This document shows, piece by piece, positions 26,676 through 34,155 of a stretch of DNA of 64,000 nucleotides. The position numbers and the translations under genes were made by a program. This DNA is from Enhydrobacter aerosaccus (lineage in GTDB: Bacteria > Pseudomonadota > Alphaproteobacteria > Reyranellales > Reyranellaceae): NCBI GenBank assembly GCA_903832005.1, contig CAIKZO010000077.1:1-64000 (forward strand), in the 5' to 3' direction. The first letter of the stretch is position 1, and the number at the start of each line of letters is the position of its first letter. Below the pieces are notes generated by a model that worked only from the letters and a program-made list of their open reading frames with translations, was not told the origin of the DNA and did no database searches.

Positions 26676-27656
26676 CTAGTAACGATCGAAGGCGCGCTTG
26701 GGCCCTGGCCGCGTGCCGTCGGCGATCGCGGGTTTTACCGTGCCGTTGGCCGGCACGGTATCGACGGTGTAGTCGCCGCTTATCCCTCGGGGCCGGTCAC
26801 CCTTCACCGTCACGCGCTCCATGGTGCGGCGCGCGGGATAGTAATCGTGCGCGGCATAGTGCTGGACCGAGCGGTTGTCCCACATCACCAGCGTGTTGGG
26901 CTGCCACTTCACGCGCAGCTGGTACTCCGGGATCGTGGCCTGGCGGTAGAGGAATTCGAGCAGCGCGTCGCTCTCGTCGGCCTTGAGGTCCTTGATGCGC
27001 GTGCAGAACTGGCGATTGACGTAGAGCACGCGCCGGCCGGTCACGGGATGCACGCGTACGACGGGATGCCACGGATTGGGAAAGTCGTCCTCGAGCTTGC
27101 GCAGCTTGGCGCGGTCGCTGTGACCGAACAGCGGGCGCCACGGCTTGAAGTCGTGCTGTGCTTCCAGACCATGGATGTGTTGCTTCATGCGTTCGCTGAG
27201 GCCGCGATAGGCCGCACTCATGCTGGCGAACATCGTGTCGCCGCCGACCTCGGGCACAGTCTTGGCGCGCAGGATGGTGGCCAGCGGCGGCGTCTCGCGG
27301 AACGTCTCGTCGACATGCCAGATGTCGGTCAGCGCCGGCGGATTGTCGGCCGAGTAATCGAGAACGATGACTTCGGGCTTGTCCGGCAGGTTGGGCGAGA
27401 AGGGATGGATCGAGAGGTCGCCGAAGCGCGCACCGAACGCCATCTGCTGGTCGACCGTGATGTCCTGGTCGCGCAGCACGATCACCTCGTAGTTCACGAA
27501 GGCGTCGTGGACGATCTTGAACTGCTCGGGCGACAGCGGATGTCGCAGGTCGACGCCCTCGATCTCGGCACCGATGAAGCCGTTGATCGGCTTGACGGTG
27601 ATTTTCGCTTCGCTGTGCAACACGGCCGCGGCCGATCCGCTCCTCTGCGCTGCCAT
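26676..27656 (-). CDS. TauD/TfdA-family 2-oxoglutarate-dependent dioxygenase
   Basis: 326 residues. The Fe(II) site is visible as WHVDETF (HxD, near residue 117) and a distal His in HYAAHDYYPARRTMERVTVKG, which also carries the Arg that holds 2-oxoglutarate. Family members hydroxylate taurine, alkylsulfates or aryloxyalkanoates. GGAGGAAGCG before ATG 27656 fixes the start. It is divergent from the alpha-hydroxy-acid oxidase with a 56-base shared promoter region containing the TTATTGTTGC decamer. Substrate not determined. Confidence 0.9.
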   Translation of the reverse strand: MAAQRSGSAAAVLHSEAKITVKPINGFIGAEIEGVDLRHPLSPEQFKIVHDAFVNYEVIVLRDQDITVDQQMAFGARFGDLSIHPFSPNLPDKPEVIVLDYSADNPPALTDIWHVDETFRETPPLATILRAKTVPEVGGDTMFASMSAAYRGLSERMKQHIHGLEAQHDFKPWRPLFGHSDRAKLRKLEDDFPNPWHPVVRVHPVTGRRVLYVNRQFCTRIKDLKADESDALLEFLYRQATIPEYQLRVKWQPNTLVMWDNRSVQHYAAHDYYPARRTMERVTVKGDRPRGISGDYTVDTVPANGTVKPAIADGTRPGPKRAFDRY

Positions 27657-27670
27657 CGCTTCCTCCGTGC

Positions 27671-27680
27671 TTATTGTTGC
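27671..27680 (+). promoter_or_regulatory. Intergenic decamer TTATTGTTGC, copy 2
   Basis: Exact copy in the 56-base gap between divergent dioxygenase and oxidase genes. On the minus strand it reads TTAGCGCAACAATAAG, similar to copy 3 (TTAGCGATGCAACAATAAG), so the conserved block extends beyond 10 bases. Confidence 0.35.
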
Positions 27681-27712
27681 GCTAATTCTAGCCCCCTTAG
27701 GGAGATCGAACC

Positions 27713-28807
27713 ATGGCAAGCGGGCTGGAAAACGAATTCGCGACGCTCCACGAGATCGTCAAAGCGGCAAAAATCCGGCTCACGCCAAATATCTGGGACT
27801 ACCTGATTGGCGCCACCGAGACCGAGACGACGATGCGGCGCAACCGCATGGCGCTCGACTCGATCGCCTTCAAGCCGCGCGTGCTGCGCAACGTGGCGAA
27901 GATCGATCCGTCGTCGGAATTGCTGGGCAAGAAGCTGCGCATCCCGGTAATGCTGGCGCCGGTCGGCTCGCTCGAATCCTTCGAACCGGGCGGTGGGATC
28001 ACCGTCGCCAAGGGCGCGGGCCTGGGCAGCGTCGGCATGCTGATCAGCTCGGTGACCACGCTCAAGCTCGAGGACATCGTGAAGGGCGGCAACGGCCCCA
28101 AGATCTACCAGCTCTATGTGCGCGGCGACGACAAGTGGGTGGCCGAGCGCGTGAAGCAGGCGATGGACGCGGGCTACGACGCCTTCTGCATCACCGTCGA
28201 CACGGCGGTCTATTCACGCCGCGAGCGCGACATCGCCAAGCGCTTCGTGAAGTCATGGCGCGCCGCGGCCGTCGGGCACGACCATCAGGCGGGCTTCGCC
28301 TGGGACAATTTCAAGCGCGTGAAGGACCAGTTCCCCGACGTGAAGTTTGCCCTCAAGGGCATCGGATGCGGTGAAGATGCGGAGATCGCGGTCAAGGAAG
28401 GCGTGTGGGGCGTCTATTGCTCCAACCACGGTGGCCGCCAGCTCGATCACGGGCGTGGCTCGGCGGCGGTGCTGCCGGAGATCGTCGACGTGGTGAAGGG
28501 CAAGGCCAAGGTGATGGTCGACGGCTCGTTCAGCCGCGGCTCCGACATCGTGAAGGCGATCTGCATGGGCGCCGATTGGGTCGGCATCGGCCGGCTCTAT
28601 TGCTATGGCCTGGCCGCCGCGGGTGCCGCCGGCATCGAGCGCGTCGTCGAACTCCTCGAAGAGGAGATGAAAGAGGTGATGGGCCTGCTCGGCGTCAGCA
28701 GCCTGAAGCAGCTCGACAAGAGCTACATTAGCCCGGCGATGCCGACCAACCTGCCGCACGTCCACAGCGCCTTCCCGCTGCTCAACCTCGAAGACCCGGG
28801 CTATTAG
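27713..28807 (+). CDS. FMN-dependent alpha-hydroxy-acid oxidase/dehydrogenase (LldD-like)
   Basis: 364 residues of the LldD/glycolate-oxidase family TIM barrel. KPRVLRNVAKIDPSSELLGK near residue 51, PVMLAPVGSLESFEP, and the active-site CSNHGGRQLDHGRGS with the catalytic His-Gly-Gly-Arg are conserved. It oxidises an L-2-hydroxy acid to the 2-oxo acid with FMN; oxidase, dehydrogenase or 2-monooxygenase cannot be told apart here. GGGAGATC lies before the ATG. A stem-loop overlaps its stop codon. Confidence 0.9.
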   Translation: MASGLENEFATLHEIVKAAKIRLTPNIWDYLIGATETETTMRRNRMALDSIAFKPRVLRNVAKIDPSSELLGKKLRIPVMLAPVGSLESFEPGGGITVAKGAGLGSVGMLISSVTTLKLEDIVKGGNGPKIYQLYVRGDDKWVAERVKQAMDAGYDAFCITVDTAVYSRRERDIAKRFVKSWRAAAVGHDHQAGFAWDNFKRVKDQFPDVKFALKGIGCGEDAEIAVKEGVWGVYCSNHGGRQLDHGRGSAAVLPEIVDVVKGKAKVMVDGSFSRGSDIVKAICMGADWVGIGRLYCYGLAAAGAAGIERVVELLEEEMKEVMGLLGVSSLKQLDKSYISPAMPTNLPHVHSAFPLLNLEDPGY

Positions 28808-28813
28808 CCCGGG
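28795..28813. terminator. Stem-loop between convergent genes
   Basis: CCCGGGCT-ATT-AGCCCGGG forms a perfect 8-base-pair stem spanning the stop codon of the oxidase gene, 16 bases before the end of the convergent autotransporter gene. No T-run follows, so intrinsic termination is uncertain; transcript-end protection is an alternative. Confidence 0.4.
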
Positions 28814-28829
28814 CCGCTAGCGCAGGCGA

Positions 28830-30965
28830 CTAGAACGACCAGACGCCGCGGATCACGCCCGACCAGATATCGAGGCCGTTGACGCCGATCGAGTCGTAGC
28901 TGCCCTGAACCCGGAGCGAGAAGCCTTTCTGGCTGCGGATCGACACGCCGGCGCCCAGCGAGCCCGAACCGTTCGTGCCCGGGCGCACCACGATCGGCAC
29001 ACCGGCCGAGGAGGTCGAGATCGTGGCCGAAGCGAAGTCGATCGCGCCCTTCAGGCTGACGAACGGCTCGACCGCCACGCCCGGCTCGACGTTATAGAAC
29101 GTGTAGCCGATCTCGGGACCGGCCTCGATGCGGCCGTAGCTGACGACCTGTCCCGGAACGACATTGCCCGCCGAATCGGTGTAGCCCGTCTGCGTCTCGT
29201 TGCCGTAGCTGCCCGAGAGTGTGGGAGAGAAGCGCCACGGACCGTCGTGCCAGGTACCGGCGATCGAGCCGCCGGTCATGAAGCGTAGTCCGTTGAACCC
29301 GCCGGTCGTGCCGGGGACCGGACTGGTGTTGTAGGCTAGGGTCGAGACGCCGACGAAGGCCGAGGCGATCAGGTTGTCGTCGATCTTGAAGCCGATGTAG
29401 GGCAGCGCCGAGAAGCCCAGCATGGTCATGCGGGCGCCCTGGTTGCCCGAGCGGTTGTCGAAGGACTCGATGCTGAAGCTCATGCCGAGCGTCAGCCGCG
29501 GCAACACCTTGTAGTCGGCGCCCGCCGCGCCGACGATGCCGGAGGAGTTCGACACGGTGAGCGTGTCGTTCACCGCGGTCGCGCGGCCTTCCATCCAGAC
29601 GTTCCACTTCTGGCCGAAATCCTCGCAGAAGGAATCGCAGACGCCGGCGAGCTGCCTGGCATTGAGATGGAGTGCGGGTGCGGCTGCGGCGGGCGCGATC
29701 GCTTCCGCGATCGGTCCGTCCCATATCGCCACGACAGGCGCTGTCTGCCGTTCTGCAGGAGGTTGGGCGATCTTGGCTTCGAGTTCCGCGTAGGCGAGTT
29801 CCTGGCGGCTCGCGGCCAGACTGAGTTCGGTGGTGCGGACGCGCCCGTCGGTCGGGCCGACGCCGTCCTCGCGCAGGTCGGCAGCCTGGATTTCGAGGTC
29901 GTGCACCCTGCGGGTGAGCGTGGCGACGCGAGTCGAACTCTCCCGCTCGATCGAGGTGCGCGGCGGAGGAGGGGCTGCTGGCGCTGCCGGTGGCGCGGTG
30001 TCTGGCACGGGCTGCGGAGCGGCGGGCGGCGTCGGCGCTGTGGGTGCAGTCGGTGGCGCCATGTCCGGCACGGGTGGCGGCGGCGAGGCAGGCGGTCTCG
30101 GTGCTGTGGGTGCAGTCGGTGCTGCCATGTCGGGCACGGGCGGCGGCGGCGAGGCCGGCGGTCGCGGTGCTGTGGGTGCAGTCGGTGCCGCCATGTCGGG
30201 CACGGGCGGCGGCGGCGAGGCCGGCGGCCTCGGTGCTGCGGGTGCAGTTGGTGCTGCCAAGTTGGGCACAGGTGGCGGGGGTGTAGTCGGCGGTCTCGGT
30301 GCTGACGGCGGCGTCGGCGGTGCCATGTCAGCTACAGGCGGCGGTGGCGCGGTTGGCGGCCTCGGCGCCGCTGGCGGCGTCGGTGGTGCCATGTCGGCAT
30401 TGACGCCGAAGCTCGAGCCGACGGCGGTCGCGGCGAAGCCCACGAGGCTCCTCATGGTCGCCTGGCCCATCGTGGTGGCTTGCTGCGCGTTGTTGGCGCT
30501 CTGGATGGCGGGCGACGCCCGATTGACCGGCGTCGCGGCCGCGCCGGCGACCGAGCAGGTCACCGACACGGTCGGCACCGCAATGCTCGACCGGTTGTAT
30601 CCGTAACTCACGGCGCCGGTTCCGGCCGCACTGAGCGTTTGTGTGACCGCGCCCGATGTCGTGGCGAGCGATATGCCTGCGCCCTGGAGACTGAGCTGGC
30701 TCACCGTGCCGCCGGCGACGGGACCGAAGGTGATGGTGTCGCCGGCGTCGAAGGTGAGATTGCCGATCAGCTTCACGCTCGGCGTCAGGACCGGGCCGTT
30801 CAGGGAGATGGTCCCCAAGTTCGCCAAGGTCGTGCAGCCCGTCGAGGCGAATGCCGGGTCGCCGCCGCTTGTCAGCGCCGCCAAGCCCGCAAGCGGTGCA
30901 ATCAACCCAGAGAATCGCAGAGCATAGTGGCGCGCGAACGCCACGGCCGACCGTGCGCGAAGCAT
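28830..30965 (-). CDS. Autotransporter with proline-rich repeat stalk
   Basis: 711 residues in three parts. Residues 1-~185 hold a leader (ending around DPAFA near residue 40) and a beta-rich passenger segment. Residues 191-~335 are six to seven 22-residue Pro-rich repeats (DMAAPTAPTAPRPPASPPPP type). A short coiled coil (RVATLTRRVHDLEIQAADLR) leads to a C-terminal ~260-residue autotransporter beta-barrel ending in GVIRGVWSF with the terminal aromatic residue needed for outer-membrane insertion. It probably displays a small passenger on a stiff Pro stalk. It is divergent from a regulator gene. Confidence 0.85.
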   Translation of the reverse strand: MLRARSAVAFARHYALRFSGLIAPLAGLAALTSGGDPAFASTGCTTLANLGTISLNGPVLTPSVKLIGNLTFDAGDTITFGPVAGGTVSQLSLQGAGISLATTSGAVTQTLSAAGTGAVSYGYNRSSIAVPTVSVTCSVAGAAATPVNRASPAIQSANNAQQATTMGQATMRSLVGFAATAVGSSFGVNADMAPPTPPAAPRPPTAPPPPVADMAPPTPPSAPRPPTTPPPPVPNLAAPTAPAAPRPPASPPPPVPDMAAPTAPTAPRPPASPPPPVPDMAAPTAPTAPRPPASPPPPVPDMAPPTAPTAPTPPAAPQPVPDTAPPAAPAAPPPPRTSIERESSTRVATLTRRVHDLEIQAADLREDGVGPTDGRVRTTELSLAASRQELAYAELEAKIAQPPAERQTAPVVAIWDGPIAEAIAPAAAAPALHLNARQLAGVCDSFCEDFGQKWNVWMEGRATAVNDTLTVSNSSGIVGAAGADYKVLPRLTLGMSFSIESFDNRSGNQGARMTMLGFSALPYIGFKIDDNLIASAFVGVSTLAYNTSPVPGTTGGFNGLRFMTGGSIAGTWHDGPWRFSPTLSGSYGNETQTGYTDSAGNVVPGQVVSYGRIEAGPEIGYTFYNVEPGVAVEPFVSLKGAIDFASATISTSSAGVPIVVRPGTNGSGSLGAGVSIRSQKGFSLRVQGSYDSIGVNGLDIWSGVIRGVWSF
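29960..30395 (-). repeat. 66-bp tandem repeats encoding a Pro-rich stalk
   Basis: Six to seven head-to-tail units of 66 bp (22 codons) inside the autotransporter gene. Units 4 and 5 are identical at protein level; outer units diverge (DMAPPTPP versus DMAAPTAP) and the last is shortened to 21 codons then degenerates. The copy number is likely to vary between strains. Confidence 0.8.
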
Positions 30966-31030
30966 ACGGAAAAGTCCCCCATCCCCACCGTGGCCCTTGT
31001 TTCCCCAAAGCCATCGGGAGTGGTGCGACC

Positions 31031-31040
31031 TTATTGTTGC
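31031..31040 (+). promoter_or_regulatory. Intergenic decamer TTATTGTTGC, copy 3
   Basis: Exact copy between the divergent autotransporter (start 30965) and regulator (start 31117) genes, 24 bases from the ATACCCAA palindrome. It shares the extended TTAGCG...GCAACAATAAG block with copy 2. Confidence 0.35.
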
Positions 31041-31063
31041 ATCGCTAAAGCAAGGTTCTCGAT

Positions 31064-31080
31064 ATACCCAAATTGGGTAT
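31064..31080. promoter_or_regulatory. Operator-like palindrome ATACCCAAATTGGGTAT
   Basis: Perfect 8-base arms around one central base, 36 bases before the regulator's ATG and ~100 bases before the autotransporter start. The position suits autoregulation by the downstream winged-helix protein. Confidence 0.55.
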
Positions 31081-31116
31081 CAGGGGTCTCCGTACGGAAG
31101 CAAACGATGGAAGCGC

Positions 31117-31632
31117 ATGAATAGCCGCGCGGTGCTGGGCCGCAAACGCAAGGGACGCATCGTGCGACCGGCGGGCGGCGCCGACCAGTTCCGCCTCTTC
31201 TGCTACGTGTTCTTCAACTTCATCCAGCGTCTCGATCGCGTGCGCCGGCAGACCTTCTTCGACGACATGGAACTTGCGATCATCACCGATGCGATCGCGC
31301 TCTCGGCGATCGAGCCGCGCATGCGCGATGGGGAGTTCCGTCAGCAGTATCGCAGCGTCAACAAGGTGGTCGGCGTCGAGCCGCAGCGTGGCGTCAACGC
31401 TCTGTCGGTTGCGCAGGCCACCGGCATTCCGCGCGAGACGGCGCGGCGTAAGATCAAGAAGCTGATCGAGTACGGCGCCGTCGTCGAAGTGAAGCGTGGC
31501 GAATACGTGCTGAAGCCCGGCTTCCTGCAGCAGAAGCCGGTGCAGGAAGCCCTGGATCAGATCATGGTCGATACCGTGCGTCTCATGAACGACAGTCTCG
31601 ACCAGGGGCTCTTCGCCTGGGCCCCCGAATAG
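31117..31632 (+). CDS. Winged-helix transcriptional regulator
   Basis: 171 residues. The C-terminal half holds a clear helix-turn-helix, VAQATGIPRETARRKIKKLI, followed by a wing (YGAVVEVKRGEYVLKPG), similar to MarR/Crp-type DNA-binding domains. The N-terminal half (DQFRLFCYVFFNFIQRL) is helical and may dimerise. ATG 31117 is chosen as the first Met with a basic start (MNSRAVLGRKRKGR). A 17-base palindrome lies upstream. No ligand-binding domain is recognised. Confidence 0.75.
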   Translation: MNSRAVLGRKRKGRIVRPAGGADQFRLFCYVFFNFIQRLDRVRRQTFFDDMELAIITDAIALSAIEPRMRDGEFRQQYRSVNKVVGVEPQRGVNALSVAQATGIPRETARRKIKKLIEYGAVVEVKRGEYVLKPGFLQQKPVQEALDQIMVDTVRLMNDSLDQGLFAWAPE

Positions 31633-31635
31633 AGA

Positions 31636-32385
31636 CTAGCCGCGGCCGACGAACGGCATCTTGGTCGCCATCACCGTCATGAACTGCACGTTGGCGTCGA
31701 GCGGCAGGCTGTCCATGTAGAGGATCGCGTTGGCGACGGCCTCGACGTCCATGCGCGGCTCGACGATCGTCGAGCCGTTGGGCTGCAGCACGCCCTTGGT
31801 CATGCGCTCGGTCATCGGTGTGGCGGCATTGCCGATGTCGATCTGGCCGCAGGCGATGTCGTACTGGCGGCAGTCGAGCGAGGTCGACTTGGTCAGGCCG
31901 GTGATCGCATGCTTGGTCGAGGTGTAGGCGACCGAGAAGGGACGCGGCGCGTGCGCGGAGATCGAACCGTTGTTGATGATGCGGCCACCGCGCGGCTTCT
32001 GGTCCTTCATGATCTTGATCGCTTCCTGCGTGCACAGGAACGGACCGGTGAGGTTCGCGGCCACGACCGTGAGCCAGGTCTCGTATGGCAGGTCTTCCAG
32101 CGGGACCGGCGGGGCGCCGCCGCCGGCATTGTTGAAGATCAGGTCGAGGCGGCCGTGAGCAGCCTTCACCTTGGCGAAGAGCGCGAGGATATCGTCGCGC
32201 TTGGTGACGTCGCACGGCACGGCCATGGCGTTGGGCGCATTGTTGCCGGCCATCTGGGCGGTCTCGTCGAGCGCCTCCTTGCGCCGGCCCGTGAGAGCGA
32301 CCTTGTAGCCGTTCTTCAGCAGAGCGAGTGCAGACGCGCGACCGATGCCGCTGCCCGCGCCGGTGATGATTGCGATCTTGGCCAT
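31636..32385 (-). CDS. Short-chain dehydrogenase/reductase
   Basis: A 249-residue SDR with [15 protein letters not shown] (residues ~9-23), [15 protein letters not shown] and catalytic [13 protein letters not shown]. The loop [16 protein letters not shown] replaces the usual NxxxPGxxxT. GAGGAAAC before ATG 32385 fixes the start. Ends next to the convergent regulator gene and is divergent from the PhoD-type gene. Substrate unknown. Confidence 0.9.
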   Translation of the reverse strand: MAKIAIITGAGSGIGRASALALLKNGYKVALTGRRKEALDETAQMAGNNAPNAMAVPCDVTKRDDILALFAKVKAAHGRLDLIFNNAGGGAPPVPLEDLPYETWLTVVAANLTGPFLCTQEAIKIMKDQKPRGGRIINNGSISAHAPRPFSVAYTSTKHAITGLTKSTSLDCRQYDIACGQIDIGNAATPMTERMTKGVLQPNGSTIVEPRMDVEAVANAILYMDSLPLDANVQFMTVMATKMPFVGRG

Positions 32386-32469
32386 GATTGTTTCCTCCTC
32401 GAAGGCGGCGACCCTAGCAGACCGGGGCGCCGTCATTGAAGTGCCGCGTTCTGCGGGTCAAATTGAGCC

Positions 32470-33987
32470 ATGCAACGTCGTATATTCGTCTCCGGCCTCG
32501 CTACTGCCCTGTGGTTGCCGTCGTTGGCGCGCGCCGCGGCGCCGCTGGCTCCCAATCCTTTCGGCCTCGGCGTAGCGTCCGGCCGTCCGCTGCCGACCTC
32601 CGTCGTGCTGTGGACGCGATTGGTCACCGCCGATCCCGCCGAGCGTCCGGGCGGCGTCATTCCGGTTGCCTGGGCGATCGCCGAGGACGAGGGCATGCAG
32701 AAGGTCGTGCGCTCGGGCGAAGCGACCGCCGAGCCGCGCTGGGGTCATTCGGTTCATATCGATGTCGAGGGACTGTGGCCCAATCGGCCCTACTGGTACC
32801 GCTTCACGGTGCAGGGCAAAGCGAGCCCGGTCGGTCGCACGCGCACCGCGCCTGACGCCGCGGATCCGACGGCGGTGCTGCGCTTCTCCTTCGCTTCGTG
32901 CCAGCAATATGAACAGGGCTTCTACTCCGCCCAGCGCGCCATCGCGGAGGAGGAGCTGAACGCCGTCCTGTTCGTCGGCGACTATATCTACGAGACCTCG
33001 TGGGGCCGCGATCACGTGCGCCATCACGGGGCAGGCCGTCCGACGACGCTCGAGGAATATCGCAACCGGTACGCGCTCTATAAGGCCGACGCCGATCTGC
33101 AGGCCGCCCACGCCGCGCACCCGTGGATCGTGACCTGGGACGACCATGAGGTCGTGAACGACTATGCCAACGACACCTCGCCGACCGATCTCGATCCCAA
33201 ACCGTTCCTGGCGATCCGGGCCGCCGCTTATCAGGCCTTCTGGGAGCACATGCCGCTGTCGAACAAACTCAAGCCCGAGGGGCCGGCGTTCAAGCTCTAC
33301 GATCGCTATCGCTTCGGCGATCTGGCGGAAATAACCGTCATCGACGACCGGCAGTATCGTTCGCCCAATGCCTGCTTTCCCGCGAGCTACAAGGATCGCT
33401 ACCTGGTCAATTGCGCCGACCGGCTCGATCCGGCGCGTTCGATGCTGGGCGCCGAGCAGGAGGCGTGGTTCGCCGACGGCATGAAGCGCGCCTCGACGCG
33501 CTGGAATCTGGTGGCGCAACAGACGCTGATGACGGAGGCCGATACCGGCACGGGCGGCGTCCATCGTTACTGGGCCGACGGCTGGGACGGCTATCCGATG
33601 GCGCGCCAGAAGCTGCTCGACGCGGTGGCGGCATCGCCGACGCGCGACACGCTGGTGCTGGGCGGCGACGTGCACTCCTTCTGGGCCGCCGATCTCAAGC
33701 GCGACTATGCCGATGCCAAGGCGCCGACCGTGGCGACCGAGTTCGTCGGCGGCTCGATCACCTCTCAGACGCCGTCCGACAAGGCGACGCAGATGATCGT
33801 GAAGCTCAATCCAAATATCCGCTACGGCCGAGGCGACGTGAACGGCTACGGCATCGTGGCGCTCGAAGCCAAGAAGGCCACGGTGTCGTTCCGCACCGTC
33901 AAGTCGGTGAAGGAGCAGAACTCGCCGGTCGAGACACGCGTCAGCTTTGTCGTCGAAGCCGGCCAGCCCGGCGTGAAGCCGGCCTAA
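32470..33987 (+). CDS. phoD: PhoD-type alkaline phosphatase/phosphodiesterase (Tat-exported)
   Basis: 505 residues. The leader MQRRIFVSGLATALWLPSLA is twin-arginine-like, as expected for PhoD enzymes, which fold with metals before export. An N-terminal Ig-like region (FGLGVASGRPLPTSVVLWTR) precedes the metallophosphatase core with SFASCQQYEQGFY, LFVGDYIYE and VTWDDHEVVNDYAND, and a later LGGDVHSFWAAD. It releases phosphate from phosphate mono- or diesters in the periplasm. The downstream region to the next convergent gene is a folded repeat element. Confidence 0.92.
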   Translation: MQRRIFVSGLATALWLPSLARAAAPLAPNPFGLGVASGRPLPTSVVLWTRLVTADPAERPGGVIPVAWAIAEDEGMQKVVRSGEATAEPRWGHSVHIDVEGLWPNRPYWYRFTVQGKASPVGRTRTAPDAADPTAVLRFSFASCQQYEQGFYSAQRAIAEEELNAVLFVGDYIYETSWGRDHVRHHGAGRPTTLEEYRNRYALYKADADLQAAHAAHPWIVTWDDHEVVNDYANDTSPTDLDPKPFLAIRAAAYQAFWEHMPLSNKLKPEGPAFKLYDRYRFGDLAEITVIDDRQYRSPNACFPASYKDRYLVNCADRLDPARSMLGAEQEAWFADGMKRASTRWNLVAQQTLMTEADTGTGGVHRYWADGWDGYPMARQKLLDAVAASPTRDTLVLGGDVHSFWAADLKRDYADAKAPTVATEFVGGSITSQTPSDKATQMIVKLNPNIRYGRGDVNGYGIVALEAKKATVSFRTVKSVKEQNSPVETRVSFVVEAGQPGVKPA

Positions 33988-33989
33988 AA

Positions 33990-34149
33990 CCCCTCCCCCG
34001 TCTTCGGGGGAGGTGCCCGAAGGGCGGAGGGGGAAAGCCACACACGTGCTGTCCCCGAGTCCGACGTCATGGAGTTGGGACATCGCCTGTGTGGCTCTCC
34101 CCTCCGTCACCGTATGACGGTGCCACCTCCCCCGATTACGGGGGAGGGA
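33990..34149. repeat. 160-bp multi-hairpin inverted-repeat element
   Basis: Two near-identical outer hairpins, CCTCCCCCG-TCTT-CGGGGGAGG (33992-34013) and CCTCCCCCG-ATTA-CGGGGGAGG (34126-34147), flank an inner hairpin CACCGT-ATG-ACGGTG (34108-34122) and a long-range pair GCCACACA/TGTGTGGC (34037-34044 with 34088-34095). The whole unit is an imperfect inverted repeat filling the gap between convergent phoD and atzF-like genes. It may act as a bidirectional terminator; the form suggests a dispersed mobile repeat. Confidence 0.7.
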
Positions 34150-34155
34150 AGATAT

